Below, in pieces: positions 43,089-51,893 of a stretch of DNA of 64,000 nucleotides (the first letter of the stretch is position 1; each line of letters begins with the position of its first letter). Under the pieces are notes generated by a model. The model was not told the DNA's origin, did not search any database, and saw only the letters and a list, made by a program, of their open reading frames with translations. Origin of the DNA: Terriglobales bacterium (GTDB lineage: Bacteria; Acidobacteriota; Terriglobia; Terriglobales; Acidobacteriaceae); NCBI GenBank assembly GCA_035561515.1, contig DATMXP010000007.1, positions 124,001 to 188,000 on the forward strand, in the 5' to 3' direction. A program made the position numbers and the translations under genes.

Positions 43089-43931
43089 ATGCTGGTTGAC
43101 GTACATAGCCACTATTTCCTCAACGAACACTTTAGCCCGGAGTTCAAGCAGCAATCGCGCAGGTCGCGCAATGGGGTGGAAACGGATCTAACAGTCCGTT
43201 GGGAGGAATACCACTCTACTGCGCGTACCTGCCGAAAGACGGTGGTGTTCGGTGGAAAAGCCCGGCTCTCCGGGATCTGGGTGCCCGATCGCGAGGTGGC
43301 TGACTACGTGCGCCAGTACGAAGACCACCTCATCGGCTTCCTCAGCCTCGATCCTACGCAGGAGGGATGGCAGGAGGAGTTGCGAGAAGGGCACGAAGAC
43401 TTGGGCCTGAGAGGCGTCAAGTTGATGCCGATGTATGCGGGGTTCAGGCCGGATGAACCGAAACTTGATTACCTATGGCAGTACGCTACTCGCAACGGAC
43501 TGCCTGTCTTACTTCACACAGGTACTACTTTCATCGACAAAGCTCCGCTCGAGTGCACCCTTCCGCGACTTCTGGACAACGTTGCTATTCGGTTTCCGGA
43601 TGTGAAGATGATTCTGGCGCATCTGGGTCACCCGTATGAAGGGGAGTGCATTGCCACCATCCGCAAGCACGCGAATCTCTACGCAGATTGTTCGGCGCTG
43701 CATTACCGTCCGTTTCAGCTCTATCACTCGCTGATGTTGCTTCAGGAGTACGGTGTATGGAACAAGCTGTTGTTTGGAAGCGACTATCCGTTCACCACGG
43801 TCGATGCAAGCCTGGCTGGGATGCGAGCGTTGAACAAGATGCTCGATGGCACCGGCCTACCCCGACTGAACATGGACAGGATGGAGGAGATGTTCGAAAG
43901 AGATTCGCTGACCCTGCTTGGCCTCTCCTGA
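43089..43931 (+). CDS. Amidohydrolase-family protein, copy 1
   Basis: 280 aa, PF04909-type (amidohydrolase 2) TIM-barrel. It starts with the metal motif DVHSHYF, has PVLLHTGTT, ILAHLGHPYEGE, YADCSALHYRP and ends with LLFGSDYPFTTVDA, the usual Asp-containing motif. Relatives include decarboxylases and lactonases for hydroxylated acids. A second member of the same length lies at 47092 beyond the iclR gene, sharing ADxSALHYRPxQxY and GSDYP. It follows the DUF4091 pair by 20 bp and is probably in the same operon. The convergent creatininase-family gene ends 2 bp away. Confidence 0.82.
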   Translation: MLVDVHSHYFLNEHFSPEFKQQSRRSRNGVETDLTVRWEEYHSTARTCRKTVVFGGKARLSGIWVPDREVADYVRQYEDHLIGFLSLDPTQEGWQEELREGHEDLGLRGVKLMPMYAGFRPDEPKLDYLWQYATRNGLPVLLHTGTTFIDKAPLECTLPRLLDNVAIRFPDVKMILAHLGHPYEGECIATIRKHANLYADCSALHYRPFQLYHSLMLLQEYGVWNKLLFGSDYPFTTVDASLAGMRALNKMLDGTGLPRLNMDRMEEMFERDSLTLLGLS

Positions 43932-43933
43932 GG

Positions 43934-44725
43934 CTAGCAGGGACCTCCAACAGCCGTGAACGTGTCGATCTTGCCTGACTCCAACTCCCGAACGATCTCC
44001 GCCAGTCGGCCGACAATCACCTGGAAGAACTTTTCGCCCTTTTCTTTCGAAGCGGTCCGCGGATCACCGACACCGCCATTTTCGCTGATTTCGTCGAATG
44101 TACGTGCCACGCTGACTGATCCACCGGAAAGCATGTCCTTGCCCAGGAACTCCGATTTCGACCAACGGCCATCGGCCCGAACGCGTTCTTTCTTTACGAC
44201 ATTCGGCTTGGCAGCGAGTAGAAGCGACGTTTCCAGCTCACAGGCATGGCCCATGCCTCCGAGTTCGCTCTCGCGGAGTCCGGCAAGCCCTTTCACAGCG
44301 GCATTCCAATAAGTAACATGCGCGATTCGAGTCTTCGGATACAGCAGCCGGCACTTGGTCAGGACAACATCCAGCGCGGAGACATTGCCTCCGTGTGCAT
44401 TGAGCACAAGCACCTTCTCGAATCCCGCCTGTGCAATCGAACCGATGATCTCTGTCGCGAGGTCGAGATAGGTGTCGACAGATGCAGTGATCGTCCCGGC
44501 AAAGTTCATGTGGTGAGTAGAGAGTCCAAGCCACTGTGTGGGAAGCACGAGCAACCGGTTGCCGCACTCCGCATCGAGGCGCAGGCTAAGCTCGGTTGCG
44601 ATCAGGCTGTCGGTCTCCATGGGGAGATGCGGTCCATGCTGCTCCATGGCGCCAAACGGGACGACTACAACGGTCGAACGATCCAATTGGTTGATCTCTT
44701 GCCAGGTCATTTCGGCTAATCGCAT
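43934..44725 (-). CDS. Creatininase-family amidohydrolase
   Basis: 263 aa. Family motifs: VVVPFGAMEQHGPHLPMETDSLIA (metal-binding Glu and His), STHHMNFAGTI, LVLNAHGGNVSALD and GHACELETSLLL. Members hydrolyse creatinine, mycofactocin precursors or formamide-like pterin precursors; substrate here unknown. ATG 44725 has GGAGAG at a good distance and gives normal length. The frame continues to 44812, but that stretch contains the IclR-type box of the divergent lactonase gene. Adjacent amidohydrolases suggest breakdown of an amide or lactam. Confidence 0.82.
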   Translation of the reverse strand: MRLAEMTWQEINQLDRSTVVVVPFGAMEQHGPHLPMETDSLIATELSLRLDAECGNRLLVLPTQWLGLSTHHMNFAGTITASVDTYLDLATEIIGSIAQAGFEKVLVLNAHGGNVSALDVVLTKCRLLYPKTRIAHVTYWNAAVKGLAGLRESELGGMGHACELETSLLLAAKPNVVKKERVRADGRWSKSEFLGKDMLSGGSVSVARTFDEISENGGVGDPRTASKEKGEKFFQVIVGRLAEIVRELESGKIDTFTAVGGPC

Positions 44726-44784
44726 CTCAATCCACTCTCCTGCAACCGATGATTCTACTTTGAGAGGAGAGCCAAGTTCGCCGC

Positions 44785-44858
44785 GTCCAACATACTGAAC
44801 GTTTCCTGTCACCTACTCTGCTTCAAATTTGACCTTGTCTTGCGATTCAAAATAGTCT
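44785..44858 (+). promoter_or_regulatory. IclR-type box and promoter of the lactonase-like gene
   Basis: GTCCA (44785-44789), 6 nt, TGAAC (44796-44800). The -35 TTGACC (44829-44834) follows after exactly 28 nt and -10 TAGTCT (44853-44858) after 18 nt. Eight nt separate the -10 from ATG 44867, again implying an almost leaderless message. Confidence 0.6.
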
Positions 44859-44866
44859 GCCATGGC

Positions 44867-46102
44867 ATGGCCTCGACCCATTTTCGCTTTCTCGCAAAAT
44901 TGCTCTGCCTTCCATGTGCCATCTTCCTGAACACATCGATGGTTGCACAAACGCGCAGCAGCCATGGCGATTCTGCGAAGTCGGCGTCCAACGTTGATCG
45001 GGTGATGCCGGGGAGCGAAAAGGGCGGCGACTACATCCTTTACGTCGGTACTTACACCGTCCGGGGAAGTCGCGGAATCTACGCTTTTGAGTTTGACTCC
45101 TCCTCCGGCAAGCTACGTCCGATGGGGCTGATGGCCGAAGGAGTCAATCCCTCGTATCTGGTCTTGGATTCGAGAACATCGACACTCTACGCCGTTAGTG
45201 AGGTCAGTGATTACAAGGGGCAAAACACGGGCGCCATACAGTCTTACAAGATCGACTCCGGAACCGGAAAACTTCAGCTCCTGAATCAGATCAGTTCGCA
45301 AGGCAGTGGACCTTGTTTTCTATCGCTGGATGAAAGCCGGTATCTATTTGTGGCCAATTTCGGCGGGGGCAATATTGGCGTTTTCCCGCTGATGGATGGC
45401 GGGAGAATTGGGAGTGCCACAGCCCTGGTACAGCATCACGGCTCCGGCGCGAATCCCACCCGACAGAGCAAGCCTCGTCCTCATGCGATCGCACTCAGCC
45501 CAAATCGGAAGCTGGCTGTTGTCGCTGACCTGGGATTGGACAAGCTGCTGCTGTATCGCTTCGATCCTCAAAACGGGTCGATCACACCCTTACATCCGCC
45601 GAGCGTAAAGGTACATGACTCTGCGGGCCCCCGACATTTTGTTTTCAGCAATGATGGTCGACATTTATACCTGGTGAACGAGATCGACTCCACAGTGTCG
45701 GTGTTTTCAGTGAACCAGGACGACGTCACTTTCAAGCCGGTACAGACGATATCGACGCTTCCACCGAAATTTACCGGCCAGAACGACGCCGCCGAGATCC
45801 GCCTGATGCCCGATGGCAGGTTTCTCTACGTTTCAAATCGCGGCGGAGACAGCTTAACGGCTTACGCCGTAAACGCCGAGCAGGGAACACTAAAGCAGAT
45901 CGGGACTTACTCCTCCGAAGGGAAAACTCCTCGCACATTCGACGTTGCGCCGGGAGGAAAGTTCCTGGTGGTGGCGAACGAAGCATCCGATGAAATTTCT
46001 ATTCTTCGCGTCGATACTAATACCGGCGCACTGGCCGACACTGGAATACGCGAGAAGGTTGCTTCGCCGACATCGTTCGTGTTTTTCTCGAGGAAGCACT
46101 AG
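44867..46102 (+). CDS. Lactonase-type seven-bladed beta-propeller protein
   Basis: 411 aa. A signal peptide (AKLLCLPCAIFLNTSMVAQ) precedes a propeller of the 6-phosphogluconolactonase (Pgl/YbhE) type: YVGTYTVRGSRGIYAFEFD, YLVLDSRTSTLYAVSE, FLSLDESRYLFVANFGGGNIGVFPL, RPHAIALSPNRKLAVVADLG, GPRHFVFSNDGRHLYLVNE. Export argues for an extracytoplasmic lactone or related substrate, not 6-phosphogluconolactone. The frame opens at TTG 44840 inside the promoter; ATG 44867 fits both promoter and signal peptide. The regulator gene lies just downstream. Confidence 0.82.
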   Translation: MASTHFRFLAKLLCLPCAIFLNTSMVAQTRSSHGDSAKSASNVDRVMPGSEKGGDYILYVGTYTVRGSRGIYAFEFDSSSGKLRPMGLMAEGVNPSYLVLDSRTSTLYAVSEVSDYKGQNTGAIQSYKIDSGTGKLQLLNQISSQGSGPCFLSLDESRYLFVANFGGGNIGVFPLMDGGRIGSATALVQHHGSGANPTRQSKPRPHAIALSPNRKLAVVADLGLDKLLLYRFDPQNGSITPLHPPSVKVHDSAGPRHFVFSNDGRHLYLVNEIDSTVSVFSVNQDDVTFKPVQTISTLPPKFTGQNDAAEIRLMPDGRFLYVSNRGGDSLTAYAVNAEQGTLKQIGTYSSEGKTPRTFDVAPGGKFLVVANEASDEISILRVDTNTGALADTGIREKVASPTSFVFFSRKH

Positions 46103-46149
46103 TCTGAATAGTCCTGCCATGGCTCGATTCGCCGTGTTTCCTCGATTTT

Positions 46150-46211
46150 GTCCATAATACTGGACGATGATCAGGCTCGCCTTGACGCCCAAAAGAGCAG
46201 ATTGAACAATG
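46150..46211 (+). promoter_or_regulatory. IclR-type box and promoter of the iclR-family gene
   Basis: GTCCA (46150-46154), 6 nt, TGGAC (46161-46165). The -35 TTGACG (46182-46187) follows after exactly 16 nt; AACAAT/ACAATG (46205-46211) is at -10 distance. The box in the regulator's own promoter suggests autoregulation. Confidence 0.7.
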
Positions 46212-46283
46212 ACTCCCAGTCGCTTAAGTTCTCGTCGGAACAAACCCGAAAAGCAACCCGGACGTGCCAAGAGGACAACCACC

Positions 46284-47045
46284 ATGTCGAATGCGAAGCC
46301 TGTTGCGGCATCAGTTGAGAGGGCGTTCTCGATATTGGAGTTTTTGAATACTTCCAAGCGTGGCTGGAATATTTCCGAGATGAGCCGGAAGCTCAATATT
46401 CCCAAGAGCACGACCCACGTACTGGTCTCAACGCTCGATCAGCTCGGTTACATCCAGCAGTCATCCCGCCGTTTCCAACTGAGCACCAAGATGTTCGGAC
46501 TGGGCCGGAATGCGATTACCACCAATGCACTGCCACAGATGGCCCTCCCCCATCTTCGCTGGCTCGTGCAGGAAACAAAGCTGACGGCGCACATAGGCAT
46601 TCTCGAGAAGAGCCAGGTGGTGTTCGTCCAGAAGGTCGACGGACCCGGAATCATCAAGTTCGACACTTACGTAGGGAAATGTTCGGAATTGCATTGTACC
46701 GGCTTAGGGAAGGCTCTTCTTGCTTTCCAACCGCAAGAAATGATCGACGCCATCCTCGCGAAGTACGTGTTCGGCCGCTTTACGAAAAAAACGATTTCAT
46801 CGGCGACCGCATTCCAGAGCGAGCTCGCCCGAGTCCGCCAGCAAGGCTTCGCCATGGACGATGAAGAAGAAGAACTCGGTATCCGCTGTATCGCTGCACC
46901 GATCTTTGCATCAGGAGCTGTTCTCGGTGCAGTCAGCGTAACCGGTACCACCACGCAGATCAGGAGCGAAGATACGGACAGAATCATCCTGGCCTGCAAA
47001 TCCGCAGCGGCCAGAGTCTCCGCCGTTGCCGTCGACCTCGCCTGA
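46284..47045 (+). CDS. IclR-family transcription regulator
   Basis: 253 aa, normal family length. The N-terminal winged helix-turn-helix (about 8-70) reads ERAFSILEFLNTS, ISEMSRKLNIPKSTTHVLVS, LDQLGYI. The C-terminal effector domain contains VQETKLTAHIGILEKSQVVFVQKV, CTGLGKALLAF and GIRCIAAPIFASGAVLGAVSVTG. IclR proteins may activate or repress catabolic genes in response to small acids. The ATG at 46209 overlaps the -10 box of its promoter, so ATG 46284 with GAGG upstream is the likely start. The regulator sits in the middle of the island and its promoter carries the same palindrome as nine other sites. Confidence 0.9.
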   Translation: MSNAKPVAASVERAFSILEFLNTSKRGWNISEMSRKLNIPKSTTHVLVSTLDQLGYIQQSSRRFQLSTKMFGLGRNAITTNALPQMALPHLRWLVQETKLTAHIGILEKSQVVFVQKVDGPGIIKFDTYVGKCSELHCTGLGKALLAFQPQEMIDAILAKYVFGRFTKKTISSATAFQSELARVRQQGFAMDDEEEELGIRCIAAPIFASGAVLGAVSVTGTTTQIRSEDTDRIILACKSAAARVSAVAVDLA

Positions 47046-47091
47046 GGGTCGATCAAAGTGCCACAAATCAAGGGTCTTAGGAAGAGTCTCG

Positions 47092-47934
47092 GTGATCGTC
47101 GATTGTCATACGCACGTAGGTGAGCCGGAGCATTTCACAAAGAACTTCATTCAGGATGCGCGGACGGCTTCCGGAAATCCAAACCAGCAACTCGCCGTCA
47201 AATTGCCCGATCACTGGAAGGCCATGCAGTCTGTCGATAAGGCCATTGTCCTCGGCTTTCGCGCGCAGCATGTGGGCTACACGGTTCCAAACGAGTATGT
47301 CGCCAACTACGTCAAGCAGCATCCAGAGAAGCTCATCGGATTCTGCTCGATCGACCCGCACGACGATGATGCCGTCGAGCAACTGGACCACGCGGTTCTA
47401 AAGCTTGGGCTTCGCGGACTCAAACTCGGTCCCATCTACCAGAACGTTCATCCTTCCGACCAGAAGATCAAGCGGCTATTCAAGAGGGCTGAGGAGCTCG
47501 GCACTCCAATCGTCATCCATCAGGGCACAACGTTCTGCTGTAACGTGTCGTTGGAAGTCGCTGACCCTGTGCTGCTGCAACCGATCGCATTGGAGTTTCC
47601 GCGGCTGCGCATGGTTATCGCACACATGGGACATCCATGGATCGGCGAAACGATCTCTCTGATTCGCAAGCATCCATTCCTGTTTGCGGATATCTCCGCC
47701 CTTCACTACCGTCCCTGGCAGTTCTACAACGCGCTCGTGCTGGCGTCCGAGTACAGGGTGATGCACAAACTACTGCTTGGATCCGATTACCCGGTGACAA
47801 CGCCGGCAGAAACGATCGCGGGATTGAAGAAGGTCAATCAGTTCACGGTGGGAACAGCCTTGCCCCGGGTCTCCGAAGCGGATATAGACGACCTTATATA
47901 TAGGGACACGCTCAAGCTGTTGGATCTGGTGTAG
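47092..47934 (+). CDS. Amidohydrolase-family protein, copy 2
   Basis: 280 aa, PF04909-type. It begins MIVDCHTHVG (metal ligands), with LRGLKLGPIYQNVHP, PIVIHQGTTFCC, MVIAHMGHPWIGE, FADISALHYRPWQFY and LLLGSDYPVTTPAE. It parallels the protein at 43089 along its length but is clearly divergent. GTG 47092 follows AGGAAGAG; a longer frame from 47026 overlaps the iclR stop. The gene starts 46 bp after iclR and is probably co-transcribed with it. Likely reaction: hydrolysis or decarboxylation of a small acid or lactone. Confidence 0.82.
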   Translation: MIVDCHTHVGEPEHFTKNFIQDARTASGNPNQQLAVKLPDHWKAMQSVDKAIVLGFRAQHVGYTVPNEYVANYVKQHPEKLIGFCSIDPHDDDAVEQLDHAVLKLGLRGLKLGPIYQNVHPSDQKIKRLFKRAEELGTPIVIHQGTTFCCNVSLEVADPVLLQPIALEFPRLRMVIAHMGHPWIGETISLIRKHPFLFADISALHYRPWQFYNALVLASEYRVMHKLLLGSDYPVTTPAETIAGLKKVNQFTVGTALPRVSEADIDDLIYRDTLKLLDLV

Positions 47935-47967
47935 CCCAGATTTTGCGCTGAACCGAACCTGCCGAAT

Positions 47968-49062
47968 TTACTTCGACAGGTCCGGTTCCAGTCCAAGCCC
48001 GAATCCTTCGGGCACTAAAGCGCAACCGTCCGCGCAGCGAATTGGGTTCTGCGTGAAGTGCCGGTCGTAGTACAGGGGGCCGATGATGTCGTGGTCAACC
48101 GACTGTGCCAACACCGGCATGGCGACAGCGAGATGCAACATGGCTGCGGTCCCCAGGTCCATTTCAAGATTGCTTCCAATGATGCACTCGAGTCCTGCCG
48201 CGGCCGCCATTTGGGCGATCTCAATCGACCGCCTGATGCCACCATTCTTGCCCGGGTAGATGCTGATCAAATCGCAGGCGTCGGTACGAATCGCTTCCAT
48301 TGCATCGTGTCGCGTAAACACCGATTCGTCCAGCATGATAGGAATCGACGTACGTTGCCGCAGACGCGCGCACCCCACGAAGTCACCACGGCGAATCGGT
48401 TGCTCGATCGCGTTCACGCCCAGGCGCTCAAGATAAGGGATTGCGCGCCGCGCATCGCCTTCGGTCCACCCGCTGTTTGCATCTACGGCTACACGGAAAT
48501 TTTCGCCGACTTCGGACCTTACAGCTTCCACACGCGCGATGTCCTCCGGGACATCGATGCCGACTTTTACCTTTACCGACCTTAGGCCCAGGTTTGCGGC
48601 GTGTCTTGCGACTCGTGCCGCTTCGCGCGGAGAAAATGCACCGATGGAAAACTTCAGATGAATCGCAGGGGCTCGCCTCGGTCCCCCAAGCAATACGTGG
48701 CAGGGAACCTTCAGATTTTTTCCGGCAAGGTCGAGCAGTGCCATTTCCAGCGCTGCTTTCGTGAATGGATTACCGATGAGAAAGCGATCCATGGAGTCAA
48801 CGAGTGCGTTGAACTCCAAGGGATCCTTGCCCACCAACAAAGGTGCCAACAGGTGCGAAATCAAATGTGAAGCGGTTCCCTGGTTCTCTCCACTCCAGGC
48901 AGGAGCCAGCGTTCCTTCGCCGTAACCCGTAATTCCTTGGTCGGTGTGAATAGCAACGAAGAGATAATGTGACTCCGGATGTGTTCCAGCTGCACTGATG
49001 ATTGCCAAGTCCCGTCTCACAATCTGTGAAACCGGGATAACTTCAATTCCAGTAATCTTCAT
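47968..49062 (-). CDS. Enolase-superfamily (mandelate racemase/muconate lactonizing) enzyme
   Basis: 364 aa. Features in order: N-terminal capping domain; the K-x-K catalytic motif in LRSVKVKVG; first metal Asp in VAVDANSGW; metal Glu in AIEQPIRR; third metal ligand region LDESVFT; and the opposite-face region DLISIYPGKNGGIRRSIEIA. The Lys-type arrangement resembles MLE/dipeptide-epimerase members. Substrates may be sugar acids, muconates or dipeptides. It lies 8 bp behind the sodium symporter gene on the same strand, so transport and conversion are probably coupled. Confidence 0.85.
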   Translation of the reverse strand: MKITGIEVIPVSQIVRRDLAIISAAGTHPESHYLFVAIHTDQGITGYGEGTLAPAWSGENQGTASHLISHLLAPLLVGKDPLEFNALVDSMDRFLIGNPFTKAALEMALLDLAGKNLKVPCHVLLGGPRRAPAIHLKFSIGAFSPREAARVARHAANLGLRSVKVKVGIDVPEDIARVEAVRSEVGENFRVAVDANSGWTEGDARRAIPYLERLGVNAIEQPIRRGDFVGCARLRQRTSIPIMLDESVFTRHDAMEAIRTDACDLISIYPGKNGGIRRSIEIAQMAAAAGLECIIGSNLEMDLGTAAMLHLAVAMPVLAQSVDHDIIGPLYYDRHFTQNPIRCADGCALVPEGFGLGLEPDLSK

Positions 49063-49070
49063 TTATGCTT

Positions 49071-50930
49071 TTAACCTTCACTTTCTACTTGTTGGAGCGG
49101 AAGCTCGGCCGGACGCTCGACGACTCGCTTCAACCTTGATATCGCGGTCCTCGCAAAGACAATGCCGGTTCCAACTGCGATGACAAATGAAACCGCCGCC
49201 AGAAGCATATGGCCGCCCGCAAACGCGAACAACGAAACTGTCAGGGTGAAATAGAAGAAGATGCCGATACTGGAGGACATCAGATCTCGAGACAGTTCGT
49301 GCTGGGGCAGTTCCTGTCCTGCGAGCGACAGGCTCCTGCGCACGGGACCCCACATGCCGATCGGCTTCGCTTTCAGATAGAACTCTTGCAGGATGTTCAT
49401 CGGTTCGGGGCGTGTCAACAAAGTTGCGGTCAGGATGCAGAACCATCCCAACACAAAGAGAACTCCGAACCCTGCCCAGAAGGGATAACGATCCAGGTTG
49501 CTGAAGGCGGGAACCAGTCCATCCACACTTAATCCTGTCACGGAAGAGATCCACATTCGCAAGCCAGCCGGTAGCACCGCATCAGAACCAAACCAGACTA
49601 TGTAGCCGGCTGGAAATCCTCCAAGGACCCCGACCATGTCACCGACTGCATTTGTCCGCCACCAGAACCATTTCAGCCACGCTAAAGGCAGTGAGAACAC
49701 GATCAACGAGGAATTAATAAAGAGGATCCATTTTTCCAACTGCTTTGGATCGATCATGCCGCCCCAAATGAAGGCAGCCACGAGCAACAGCCCCGAGACA
49801 AGTCTGCTCGCCGACACGAATTCCTTTTGCGTGGCATTAGGACGGATGGTTCGACGGTAAATATCGTTAACCAGGTAGCTGGCCGCCCAGTTGCCGATCG
49901 ACGAGATTGCCGCCATGTATCCTGCCAAACTGCTTACAAGCAGCAATCCAAACAATCCTGGCGACGCATATTCACGAACCAGATGACCCCAAAGTTCCGC
50001 AGGGGCGCTGACAGACGCAACGGGGTACAGCGCCGCAGCTCCTAATGCGATCACGATGAAGGGAATCAACCGGATGACCAGCGCCAACACTCCGTTGGAG
50101 ATCTGGCCAACGATGGCGTGCCATTCATTCTTCGCAGCCATAAACCGTTGTGCTGTCCAGCCTTCTCCGGCGAAAGGCGATCCTGCGAAGAACAGACCTT
50201 GAATGATGAGCGCGACCACCGACGCAAACGTCAGAGTATGCCCGGCAGGAAAGGGGCTAAGGAATTCAGCACCTCGGGTGCCTGCAAGCGTCGTCCAAAC
50301 ATTCGAAATCCCGCCTGCCTTGTTTACCAGCACCAATCCCAATGCAAGATTGCCGCCCATCAGGATCGCAAATTGAAGGACGTCGTTGTAGGCGACCGCG
50401 AAAAGCCCTGCAATAAGGCTGTAAAGAATCGTGATGGCGCCGAACACGAGCAGTACGTGGAATGGAGACCAGCCAAGGACCGGGCTGGTGGTGGCCGCCA
50501 TCCAAGCAACGCCGTACGCGATCGACGTCAAGCCCCATACACAGCAGGCATAGACGGCGTACATATTTCGATACACCGCAGCGCGCCGGCCGGCGTAACG
50601 TTTCTCGATGAACTCACCGGTGGTGACAACACCGAGTCGGCGCCACATTGGCGCCCAGATGATGGCCACAAGCGGCATCCAGATGACCCAACTGATCCAG
50701 GCCATCAGCCAAAGTCCGCTGAATCCGCCCAGGAACAGGACCATCACGAAGCCCTGTCCGCCTCCTGTGTAGCCAGCCACATCGGCAAATCCGATCACCC
50801 ACCAGGGCAGGTTGCGGCCAGCGACGAAGAACTCTTCAATGCCTTTGCTCGCTCTTTTCCGGAAATACAGCGCGAGGGCAACGATTCCTAAGCAATAGAC
50901 GACGAGAATGACCCAATCGAGTATCTGCAT
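49071..50930 (-). CDS. Sodium/solute symporter (SSS family)
   Basis: 619 aa with about 13-15 membrane helices. The family motifs are visible: IEEFFVAGRNLPWWVIGFADVAGYTGG near the N terminus, GVVTTGEFIEKRYAGRRAAVYR, and SSLAGYMAAISSIGNWAASYLVND in the later core. A C-terminal extension of two helices exceeds the common 500-aa form. It would import an organic acid or sugar with sodium. The promoter region at 51020-51049 and the IclR-type box at 51074 lie upstream. The enolase-superfamily gene follows directly. Confidence 0.88.
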   Translation of the reverse strand: MQILDWVILVVYCLGIVALALYFRKRASKGIEEFFVAGRNLPWWVIGFADVAGYTGGGQGFVMVLFLGGFSGLWLMAWISWVIWMPLVAIIWAPMWRRLGVVTTGEFIEKRYAGRRAAVYRNMYAVYACCVWGLTSIAYGVAWMAATTSPVLGWSPFHVLLVFGAITILYSLIAGLFAVAYNDVLQFAILMGGNLALGLVLVNKAGGISNVWTTLAGTRGAEFLSPFPAGHTLTFASVVALIIQGLFFAGSPFAGEGWTAQRFMAAKNEWHAIVGQISNGVLALVIRLIPFIVIALGAAALYPVASVSAPAELWGHLVREYASPGLFGLLLVSSLAGYMAAISSIGNWAASYLVNDIYRRTIRPNATQKEFVSASRLVSGLLLVAAFIWGGMIDPKQLEKWILFINSSLIVFSLPLAWLKWFWWRTNAVGDMVGVLGGFPAGYIVWFGSDAVLPAGLRMWISSVTGLSVDGLVPAFSNLDRYPFWAGFGVLFVLGWFCILTATLLTRPEPMNILQEFYLKAKPIGMWGPVRRSLSLAGQELPQHELSRDLMSSSIGIFFYFTLTVSLFAFAGGHMLLAAVSFVIAVGTGIVFARTAISRLKRVVERPAELPLQQVESEG

Positions 50931-51019
50931 GAGAGACCCAGACCTTCAACCAAAGCAGCGTACAAGCAAAAACTGTCGCGGCCCGAATGCAGGCTCGTAG
51001 CGGAACCGCACATATTCGG

Positions 51020-51097
51020 AGCATATCGACCGGTGATTTCAACCGTCAACAAATCGCCGCCGTGGTGCTGAGAAACCGTTCAGTGGGCTGGACGCCG
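51020..51097 (-). promoter_or_regulatory. IclR-type box and promoter of the symporter operon
   Basis: AACCGTTCA (51074-51082), 6 nt, TGGAC (51089-51093). On the - strand, TTGACG (51049-51044) follows the core after exactly 28 nt and TATGCT (51025-51020) after 18 nt. The divergent SDR gene lies on the other side and may share the box; only a TATAAT-like CATAAT (51122-51127) is seen for it. Confidence 0.6.
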
Positions 51098-51136
51098 CAA
51101 AGGAACGTAATTTCCGGGACACATAATTAGATCATC

Positions 51137-51889
51137 GTGTTCAGACTGGATGGGAAGGTTGCGCTTGTAACTGGGGCCGCGTCAGGCTTGGGTCAGGCAA
51201 TCGCTGTTGCCCTCGCACGGAGCGGTGCCGCTGTTGCCGTCACGGACAAAGATGCTGCGAAGCTCTCCGAAACCGAATCTCTTTTGAGCAGTACGGGTGC
51301 GCGTGTTGTTAAAGCGAAACTCGACGTCCGCGACTTGCAGGAAGTGAAAAGCGTTGTCAGCGCACTCGAGAGAACACTAGGGCGAATCGATATTCTCGTA
51401 AACAACGCTGGTATCAACCGTCCCGCGACAGGTCTTGCAGTCACTCCGGAACTCTGGGAAGAACATTTCAACACGAATGTCCGTGGCGGCTTCTTCGTTG
51501 CGCAAGCCGTCGCCCCCGGCATGATCGACAGAAAGTGGGGAAGGATCATTTTCATCTCCAGCCAATCCGGTGTAATCGGCATTCCCGGACAGCCGGTCTA
51601 CTGCGCCACGAAGGGCGCGGTCATCCAGTTGGTGAGAACGCTGGGTCTGGAGTGGGCGAAGCACGGCATAACCGTGAATTCCATCGCGCCCACCTTCGTC
51701 GAGACCAACATGACTCGAGAACGCCTGAAGAATCCCGAGTTCCTCAATTTCGTGCTCGGCAAAATTCCCGCAGGCCAACTCGCAACTCCGGAGCACATTG
51801 GCGCTGCCGCGGTTTATCTTGCGAGCGAAGAAGCAGCAATGGTGAACTGCGAAACTCACCTTGTCGATGGTGGCTGGACGGCCTGGTAA
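51137..51889 (+). CDS. Short-chain dehydrogenase/reductase
   Basis: 250 aa classical SDR. TGAASGLG cofactor motif (11-18), NNAGINRP, catalytic Ser in FISSQSG, YCATKGA active-site motif and C-terminal THLVDGGWTAW. It is similar to 3-oxoacyl-reductase or gluconate 5-dehydrogenase-like SDRs; substrate unknown. GTG 51137 is the only start that keeps the cofactor fold complete. No ribosome site is seen, and a CATAAT/TAATTA -10-like element ends 7-9 nt before it, so this message may also be leaderless. It ends 4 bp from the convergent permease. Confidence 0.85.
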   Translation: MFRLDGKVALVTGAASGLGQAIAVALARSGAAVAVTDKDAAKLSETESLLSSTGARVVKAKLDVRDLQEVKSVVSALERTLGRIDILVNNAGINRPATGLAVTPELWEEHFNTNVRGGFFVAQAVAPGMIDRKWGRIIFISSQSGVIGIPGQPVYCATKGAVIQLVRTLGLEWAKHGITVNSIAPTFVETNMTRERLKNPEFLNFVLGKIPAGQLATPEHIGAAAVYLASEEAAMVNCETHLVDGGWTAW

Positions 51890-51893
51890 TCCT

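Noticed and set aside
46209..46283. N-terminal extension of the IclR protein from ATG 46209
   Set aside because: The ATG overlaps the proposed -10 element, and the added 25 residues are basic with no family match.
50118..50891. 257-aa open frame on the + strand
   Set aside because: Antisense to the sodium symporter; its Arg/His/Lys-rich composition is typical of a shadow frame.
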